From the NCBI GenBank assembly GCA_023450335.1, contig JAEXHA010000149.1, forward strand, positions 1 to 18,484: a DNA stretch of 18,484 nucleotides. Reading direction: 5' to 3'. Shown here piece by piece: positions 13,594 to 18,484 of the stretch (its first letter is position 1; every line of letters begins with the position of its first letter). A program made the translations under genes and the position numbers. The notes under the pieces are model-generated. The model did not search any database. It had not been told where the DNA came from and was given only the letters and a program-made list of their open reading frames with translations. The stretch comes from Actinomycetes bacterium (GTDB taxonomy: Bacteria; Actinomycetota; Actinomycetes; Actinomycetales; Microbacteriaceae).

Positions 13594-15275
13594 GCGCCTC
13601 TCGGATCCACTACGCCGATCTGTGGCGGGGCATCGCGCTGCGCGACCCGGACCGGGTCGCCGTGATCACCCGCCACCAGCAGCTGACCTGGGGGCGGCTG
13701 GCCGACGAGGCCGGAGCCCTCGCCCGCTGGCTCACCGACGATCTCCGCGTGCGCCCCGGCGACGCTGTCGCCACGCTGCTGTACAACCGCCCCGAATATC
13801 TCGCGCTGCTGTGGGCGTGCCTGGGCACCGGAGTGGCGCCGGTGGCACTCAACTACCGGTACACCGCCGCCGAGGTGCGCGCGCTTCTGGTCGATTCCGA
13901 TTCGAAGGCGCTCGTTGCGACATCGTCCTTCGCCGCGGTCGCCGCCGAGGCGGCGGCGGGGCTGGGCATCGCCCTGGTGCTCGTGGACGACCACGCGACG
14001 GTGGGCAGCGACGTGCCCGGCGGTTCCCTCCCCGCCGCGACGAGCACTCCGCCCGTCGACGACACCGCGGGCGCCGCCACACGCACGTACGACGAGCTCA
14101 TCGCACGCGGCGGTGCGCTGCCGGAATCCGCCCCGTCGGGCGCCGAGCTGCGGCTCTACACCGGCGGCACGACCGGACAGCCCAAGGCCGTCGTGTGGGA
14201 CCTCGACACTCTGCTCGAAGCGCGGCGCCAGTCGACCTGGGCGGTATCGGGCATCGAGCCGCCCGCGCACCTCGACGCGGCCATCGACATCGCCGTCTCG
14301 CCCGACACACCCCACGTCGTCACGCTGCCGATGAGTCCGTTGCTGCACGGCACCGCCCAGTCGATGACGATGGGCACCCTGGCCCTCGGCGGCACGGTCG
14401 TGCTGCACGCCCACCCGCGCATGGACATCGACGAGGCGTACCGGCTCATCGGCGCGCACGGCGTGACCCGGCTCATCGTCGCCGGCGACGCCCTCGCCCT
14501 GCCGCTGGCCGATGCCGCCGAACGCGGCGAGGGGCTGCCCACCGTGAAATGGATCTTCTCGTCGGGCATGCGGTTCAGCGACGAGGTGAAACAGCGGCTG
14601 CACTCCGCCGGCGACCTGGCCATCATCGACCTGCTGGCCTCGAGCGAGGGCGGGCCCTACGCCTTCGGCATCACCCACAGCGCCGCCGACCTGCCCGCCA
14701 AGCTCGTCCTCACCCCGGGCACGGTGCTCTTGGATCCCGACCACAACGAGCTCCCGCTCGAGGCGGGCGCGGTCGGCATCCTCGGGTTCCGGGGCATCCT
14801 GCCCAAGGGCTACTACGCCGACCCCGGCAAGACCGCGGCGACGTTCCTGCAGCTGCGCGGGCATCGCTACGTCGTGCCCGGCGACTGGGCCCGCGCTCGC
14901 GGCGACGGCACGATCGAGCTTCTCGGTCGACTGTCGGCGGTCATCAACACCGGTGGCGAGAAGGTGTTCCCCGCCGAGGTCGAGGAGGTGCTGCTCGAGC
15001 ACCCGAGCGTGGCCGACGCCGTGGTGTTCGGGTTGCCCGACCCGCGGTTCGGCGAGGTGGTCAGCGCGACGGTCGCGCCGGCCGACGGCGCGCACATCGA
15101 TGTGGCCGAGCTGCTGGCTCACGTGACCGGGCGGCTCGCCGGCTTCAAGAAGCCCCAGCACGTGTTCACCCGTCCGACGCTCGAGCGCACCCCCACCGGC
15201 AAGGTGGAGCTGGCGCGCGTGAAGGAGGACGCCATGAACGAACTCCAGCGCACCGCGACGGCGGTCGGATCATGA
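13590..15275 (+). CDS. AMP-dependent acyl-CoA synthetase / acid-CoA ligase
   Basis: 561-residue member of the ANL adenylating superfamily. It would activate a carboxylic acid with ATP to an acyl-AMP and then an acyl-CoA. The phosphate-binding motif is YTGGTTGQPK (190-199). The A5-type acceptor motif is around 348-358 (LLASSEGGPYAFGI), A7 is GDWARARGDGTIELLGR, A8 is INTGGEKVFPAEVEEVLLEHP, and the terminal catalytic lysine is K538 in ERTPTGK. The overall sequence recalls FACL/FadD-type actinobacterial ligases used for fatty-acid, steroid or aromatic side-chain activation, so the acid is not predictable. The GTG start lies inside the stop of the MaoC gene, and its own stop overlaps the next start (ATGA). 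It is the entry step of the CoA branch of the island. Confidence 0.93.
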   Translation: MSASRIHYADLWRGIALRDPDRVAVITRHQQLTWGRLADEAGALARWLTDDLRVRPGDAVATLLYNRPEYLALLWACLGTGVAPVALNYRYTAAEVRALLVDSDSKALVATSSFAAVAAEAAAGLGIALVLVDDHATVGSDVPGGSLPAATSTPPVDDTAGAATRTYDELIARGGALPESAPSGAELRLYTGGTTGQPKAVVWDLDTLLEARRQSTWAVSGIEPPAHLDAAIDIAVSPDTPHVVTLPMSPLLHGTAQSMTMGTLALGGTVVLHAHPRMDIDEAYRLIGAHGVTRLIVAGDALALPLADAAERGEGLPTVKWIFSSGMRFSDEVKQRLHSAGDLAIIDLLASSEGGPYAFGITHSAADLPAKLVLTPGTVLLDPDHNELPLEAGAVGILGFRGILPKGYYADPGKTAATFLQLRGHRYVVPGDWARARGDGTIELLGRLSAVINTGGEKVFPAEVEEVLLEHPSVADAVVFGLPDPRFGEVVSATVAPADGAHIDVAELLAHVTGRLAGFKKPQHVFTRPTLERTPTGKVELARVKEDAMNELQRTATAVGS

Positions 15276-16138
15276 CGGCCGACTTCGCTGCGCGTCGCGC
15301 GATCGACGTGCACGTCCACGTGTCGATCGATTCGACCGGGCGCACCGGCTCGCCGCCCGCACTCAGCGCCGCCCTCGCGGGGTACTTCAAGAGTCCCGAG
15401 CCGCTGCGCGACGTGGATGCCATGGCCGCCTACTACCGGGAACGTGACACCGCCGCGGTCGTGTTCACCGTCGATGCGACGACGAACCTCGACCATGCAC
15501 CCAACAGCATCGACGAGCTGATCACCGGCGCGCAGCGCCACGCGGACGTGCTGCTGCCTTTCGGCAGCGTCGACCCGCTGCAGGGTGAGGCCGCCGTCGA
15601 CGAGGCGCGGCGGCAGGCGGCCCTGGGGGCGCGGGGGTTCAAGTTCCATCCGACGGTGCAGAACTTCGACCCGTCCGATCCGGCGCACATCCCGCTGTTC
15701 GCAGCCATCGAACAGCTCGGCCTGCCGATCATCGTCCACACCGGGCAGACCGGCGTGGGGGCGGGGCTCCCCGGCGGATGGGGCTTTCGGCTGCGGCTGT
15801 CCAACCCCATGCTGCTCGACGATGTCGCCGCCCGGCATCCACACCTGCAGATCATCCTCGCCCACCCCAGCGTGCCCTGGCAGGACGAGGCCCTCTCGAT
15901 CGCGACCCACAAAGCCAACGTGTGGATCGACCTGTCGGGGTGGTCGCCCAAGTACTTCTCGCCCGCGCTCGTGCGGGCCGCGCGCACGTATCTGAACGCG
16001 AAGATGCTGTTCGGCTCCGACATGCCGGCCCTCACGCCCGACCGGTGGCTCGGCGATTTCGCCGGTCTGGAGTTTCCCGACGACGCCGTGCAGGCGATCG
16101 TGAAGGGCAACGCCGTGCGGCTGCTCGGGCTGGCGTGA
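15272..16138 (+). CDS. Metal-dependent amidohydrolase-family enzyme (Amidohydro_2, ACMSD-like)
   Basis: 288-residue TIM-barrel hydrolase/decarboxylase of the Amidohydro_2 (PF04909) group, which includes ACMSD, gamma-resorcylate decarboxylase and C-C bond hydrolases. Metal-ligand positions are visible: H14-x-H16 (DVHVHV), H126 (GFKFHPTVQNF), H156 (IIVHTG), H198 (ILAHPS) and D250 (MLFGSDMP). Length is at the short end of the family but complete from first strand to the C-terminal helix (IVKGNAVRLLGL). ATG 15272 overlaps the ligase stop by four bases. Its position inside a CoA-ester operon suggests it cleaves or decarboxylates a pathway intermediate rather than an amide; this is inference. A lactone or ring-opening hydrolase is equally possible. 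Confidence 0.88.
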   Translation: MTADFAARRAIDVHVHVSIDSTGRTGSPPALSAALAGYFKSPEPLRDVDAMAAYYRERDTAAVVFTVDATTNLDHAPNSIDELITGAQRHADVLLPFGSVDPLQGEAAVDEARRQAALGARGFKFHPTVQNFDPSDPAHIPLFAAIEQLGLPIIVHTGQTGVGAGLPGGWGFRLRLSNPMLLDDVAARHPHLQIILAHPSVPWQDEALSIATHKANVWIDLSGWSPKYFSPALVRAARTYLNAKMLFGSDMPALTPDRWLGDFAGLEFPDDAVQAIVKGNAVRLLGLA

Positions 16139-16145
16139 CCGGGCC

Positions 16146-17327
16146 ATGAGCACGCTGCCGCCGACCGACCTGCTGGGCTTCAGCGACGAACTGCTGGGCG
16201 ATGCCGAACGCACCAAGCTGCAGCAGCTGCGCGATCTGCTGGAGCGGCGCGCGCGTCCGCACCTGTCGCAATGGTGGGAGGAGGGCAGCTGTCCCGTGCA
16301 CCTGCGCGCGGAGCTGGCGGAACTGCGGCTCGAGGACGACGTCACCCTGCTGGACGCGGGCGGCCGCCTCAACCCGTACTACGAGGGCTTCAAGCATTTC
16401 GAGTTCCAGCGGTTCGACGCTTCGATCGGCACGCTGTACGGCGGCCAGACCGGCATGTTCCGCACCGTGGTGCGCGCCGGCGGCAGCCCCGAACAGGTCG
16501 CGGAGCTCGACTCCGGCATCCCCTCGTTCGCCCTCACCGGGTGCTTCGCACTGACCGAGCCCGACCACGGGTCGGATGTCGCCGGAGGCATGGAGACGGT
16601 CGCCACCCGCGACGGCGACCAGTGGACGATCACCGGTCACAAACGCTGGATCGGCAACGCCGCCATCTCGGACGTGCTGCTGGTCGTCGCGAAGGATGCC
16701 GCCGACGGCGCCGCGAAGATCTTCGTGGTGCCGCGGACCGCGCCAGGGGTGTCGATCACCGACATTCGCGGAAAGATCGCGCTGCGCATGGTGCGCAACG
16801 GCGACATCGTGCTCGACGGTGTGCGGGTGCCCGAGACGGCACGACTGCAGCGCATCGACTCATTCGCCGACATCACGGCCATCCTCTCGCGGCTGCGCTA
16901 CGTCATCGGCTGGAACGCCGCCGGCATGCAGACCGGCGCGTACGAGGCCGCCCTGCGCTATGCCCTGGCGCGGCACCAGTTCGGCCGTCCGATCGCAGGG
17001 TTCCAGCTCGTGCAGGAGAAGCTCACCCGCATGCTCGGCAACGCGACGGCGACCTTGTCGCTTGCGGTGCGACTGACCGAGCTCATGCGCCGCGATAGGC
17101 TGACCGGCACCGTCGCGGCGCTGGCCAAGAGCTGGGCCGCCGACCGCGTGCGCGAGACCGTGGCCCTCGGCCGCGAGATCGCCGGCGCCGAGGGCATCCG
17201 CGTCGACCACGACCTCGCCCGCTACTTCGCCGACGCCGAAGCGGTCTACACGTTCGAGGGGACCCACGAGATGAACGCGCTGATCGTCGGCCGCGACATC
17301 ACCGGACTCAGCGCGTTCACCCGCTGA
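16146..17327 (+). CDS. Acyl-CoA dehydrogenase, glutaryl-CoA dehydrogenase-like
   Basis: 393-residue flavoenzyme that introduces an alpha,beta double bond into an acyl-CoA, passing electrons to ETF. FAD-binding signatures are FALTEPDHGSD (134-144) and WIGNAA (168-173). The C-terminal domain contains RHQFGRPIAGFQLVQEKLTRML. The catalytic base is E371 in YTFEGTHEMNALIVGRDITG, a stretch closely resembling glutaryl-CoA dehydrogenase, so a dicarboxyl-CoA substrate with possible decarboxylation is conceivable. The substrate-side arginine of glutaryl-CoA dehydrogenase was not verified. ATG 16146 is seven bases after the amidohydrolase stop. It forms a logical sequence with the ligase and the MaoC hydratase: activate, dehydrogenate, hydrate. 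Confidence 0.92.
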   Translation: MSTLPPTDLLGFSDELLGDAERTKLQQLRDLLERRARPHLSQWWEEGSCPVHLRAELAELRLEDDVTLLDAGGRLNPYYEGFKHFEFQRFDASIGTLYGGQTGMFRTVVRAGGSPEQVAELDSGIPSFALTGCFALTEPDHGSDVAGGMETVATRDGDQWTITGHKRWIGNAAISDVLLVVAKDAADGAAKIFVVPRTAPGVSITDIRGKIALRMVRNGDIVLDGVRVPETARLQRIDSFADITAILSRLRYVIGWNAAGMQTGAYEAALRYALARHQFGRPIAGFQLVQEKLTRMLGNATATLSLAVRLTELMRRDRLTGTVAALAKSWAADRVRETVALGREIAGAEGIRVDHDLARYFADAEAVYTFEGTHEMNALIVGRDITGLSAFTR

Positions 17328-17390
17328 TGGCCGCCCCGTGACACCATCACGCGCGGCGTCACCACCGGCTCGCGCCTTCGAGGAGGACCC

Positions 17391-18371
17391 ATGGACTACA
17401 CCCGGCTCGGATCAAGCGGTCTGACGATCTCTCGCATCGTGCTCGGCTGCATGAGCTACGGCGCTCCCGACCGCGGCGGCCATGGCTGGTCGCTGCCCGA
17501 GGACGACGCCCGCCCGTTCTTCCGCGAGGCCGTCGAAGCGGGCATCACCGCCTTCGACACCGCGAACGTGTATTCGCTGGGCTCGAGCGAGGAGATCACC
17601 GGGCGCATGCTGCGGGAGTTCACCACACGCGATCGCGTTGTCATCGCCACCAAGCTCGCGATGCCCATGGGGCCGGGTCCCAACGACCGGGGCCTGTCGC
17701 GCGGCGCGATCATGGCGCAGATCGACGCTTCTCTGCGCCGGCTGGGCACCGACTACGTCGACCTCTACCAGGTGCACCGGTTCGACCCCCACACGCCGAT
17801 CGAAGAGACGATGGCGGCATTGCACGACGTGGTGACCGCCGGCAAGGCGCGCTACATCGGGGCGTCGTCGATGTGGGCGCGGCAGTTCGCGGCGATGCAG
17901 CATGCCGCAGACCTGCGGGGCCGCACCCGCTTCGTATCGATGCAAGACCAGTACAACCCGATCATGCGGGAGGAGGAGCGCGAAATGCACCCGCTGTGCG
18001 TGGAGTCGGGGGTCGGGGTGCTGACCTGGAGCCCTCTCGCACGCGGTCGGCTCTCGCGCCCGTACGGCGAGACGAGCGACCGTCGGGGCCTCGACGAGAC
18101 CGGGCGCCGGCTCTACCGGCAGGACGAGACCGCCGACCGTGCGATCGCAGACGCCATCGGCGACATCGCGACCGCCCGCGGGGTGTCGCGCGCGCAGGTG
18201 ACCCTCGCATGGCAATTCGCCCAGCCCGCCGTGACGGCGCCGATCATCGGCGCGACACGGCCGGGCCACATCGCCGACGCCGTCGCCGCGCTCGAGCTGG
18301 CGCTGACCGCCGACGAGGTCGCGCGCATCAACGCGCCCTACACGCCCCGGCATCCCGAAGCCTTCGCCTGA
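17391..18371 (+). CDS. Aldo/keto reductase
   Basis: 326-residue NADPH-dependent aldo/keto reductase with a TIM barrel. The catalytic tetrad is present: D56 and Y61 (FDTANVYSLGSSEE), K88 (IATKLAM) and H129 (DLYQVHRFDPHTP). The NADPH-binding side shows WSPLARGRLSRP and the C-terminal PIIGATRPGHIADA. The overall pattern fits the large bacterial YajO/YghZ-like group (AKR with an MSYG N-terminal motif). ATG 17391 has a strong AGGAGG (17381-17386) four bases upstream. It is 63 bases after the acyl-CoA dehydrogenase on the same strand, so it could end the operon or have its own promoter. The substrate is unknown. Confidence 0.92.
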   Translation: MDYTRLGSSGLTISRIVLGCMSYGAPDRGGHGWSLPEDDARPFFREAVEAGITAFDTANVYSLGSSEEITGRMLREFTTRDRVVIATKLAMPMGPGPNDRGLSRGAIMAQIDASLRRLGTDYVDLYQVHRFDPHTPIEETMAALHDVVTAGKARYIGASSMWARQFAAMQHAADLRGRTRFVSMQDQYNPIMREEEREMHPLCVESGVGVLTWSPLARGRLSRPYGETSDRRGLDETGRRLYRQDETADRAIADAIGDIATARGVSRAQVTLAWQFAQPAVTAPIIGATRPGHIADAVAALELALTADEVARINAPYTPRHPEAFA

Positions 18372-18372
18372 C

Positions 18373-18392
18373 GCGCGCCGCGCGCCGCGCGC
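18373..18392. terminator. Possible GC hairpin after the aldo/keto reductase gene
   Basis: Directly after the stop codon a nearly pure GC run contains GCGCGC (18373-18378), able to pair with GCGCGC (18387-18392) around an eight-base loop. Alternating GC sequence can pair in several registers, so the structure is uncertain. The position suits a terminator. Confidence 0.25.
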
Positions 18393-18424
18393 GCCTCGCC
18401 CCACCCACCCCCGCGAGCCGCCTA

Positions 18425-18484
18425 GGGCGTGTCTCCTAACCTCGGGGGTTGATAGCGGGCAGGCTTGAGTGGTGTCGCGGACTT
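18425..18484. mobile_element. Possible terminal inverted repeat of an IS5-type insertion sequence (cut by the window edge)
   Basis: From 18425 the sequence reads GGGCGTGTCTCCTAAC and continues with T- and A-containing bases unlike the preceding pure-GC spacer. GRGCGTGTCTCxTAA is, from memory, how the ends of several actinobacterial IS5-family (IS427-like) elements begin, and the preceding CTAG (18422-18425) resembles their short A/T-centred target. No transposase frame is visible because the window ends 60 bases in. The alternative is plain intergenic sequence. Confidence 0.33.

Noticed and set aside
13622..15271. Extended upstream reading of the amidohydrolase frame, giving an 838-codon protein
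   Set aside because: The part before 15272 is arginine-rich out-of-frame translation of the acyl-CoA synthetase. The ATG at 15272 in an ATGA overlap starts the conserved HxH-containing domain.
1..18484. tRNA, rRNA, CRISPR repeats, riboswitch or integrase/attachment site
   Set aside because: By reading through both strands I saw no cloverleaf with a tRNA 3' consensus, no regularly spaced repeats and no recombinase. All gaps are short and hold only promoters, hairpins or spacer.

Overview
The window is high-GC DNA with dense, tightly packed genes, GTGA/ATGA stop-start overlaps, frequent GTG starts and many GATGC/GCATC words. This suggests a high-GC actinobacterium, most likely Microbacteriaceae (Microbacterium-like). 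That placement is an inference from composition and protein style, not a phylogenetic result.

Layout. (1) 1-2212 looks like ordinary chromosome: the 5' end of an unidentified minus-strand gene, a hot-dog-fold thioesterase (minus), a divergent GNAT acetyltransferase, a strong hairpin, and an SDR oxidoreductase. The two divergent genes both look leaderless. (2) 2308-6344 is a divergent pair of units. On the minus strand a UGSC-family protein (motif CGSC) is followed by an 81-residue protein resembling the NifU C-terminal domain. On the plus strand an IlvD/Edd-type Fe-S dehydratase is translationally coupled to an FAD-dependent oxidoreductase. (3) 6350-12944 is one long minus-strand run. In transcription order it holds an uncharacterised 372-residue protein that I associate with UGSC clusters, aconitase X large and small subunits, an ABC importer (lipoprotein, ATPase, permease) of the nitrate/sulfonate/taurine class, and an IclR-family regulator. 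(4) 13117-17327 is a plus-strand operon of MaoC-type hydratase, acyl-CoA synthetase, metal-dependent amidohydrolase and glutaryl-CoA-dehydrogenase-like acyl-CoA dehydrogenase; an aldo/keto reductase follows at 17391-18371. (5) The last 60 bases resemble the terminus of an IS5-type insertion sequence.

How it may work together. Regions 2-4 read as one catabolic island: an importer, a pathway regulator, two unusual Fe-S dehydratases (IlvD/Edd-like and AcnX), redox enzymes, and a CoA-ligase/dehydrogenase/hydratase set that would channel an organic acid into central metabolism. The UGSC protein and its 372-residue companion sit at opposite ends of the island, with a small NifU-like CxxC protein beside the UGSC gene. 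Two divergent promoter regions 10 kb apart (3137-3282 and 12945-13116) both carry TTTC-N8-GAAA, and a TTTCA-N5-TGAAA palindrome lies before the binding-protein gene. These are candidate operators for the IclR-family protein and would tie the units into one regulon. The substrate cannot be read from the sequence. The island as a whole is the best candidate here for an undescribed system.

No tRNA, rRNA, CRISPR array or integrase was seen. No gap between genes exceeds about 175 bases.
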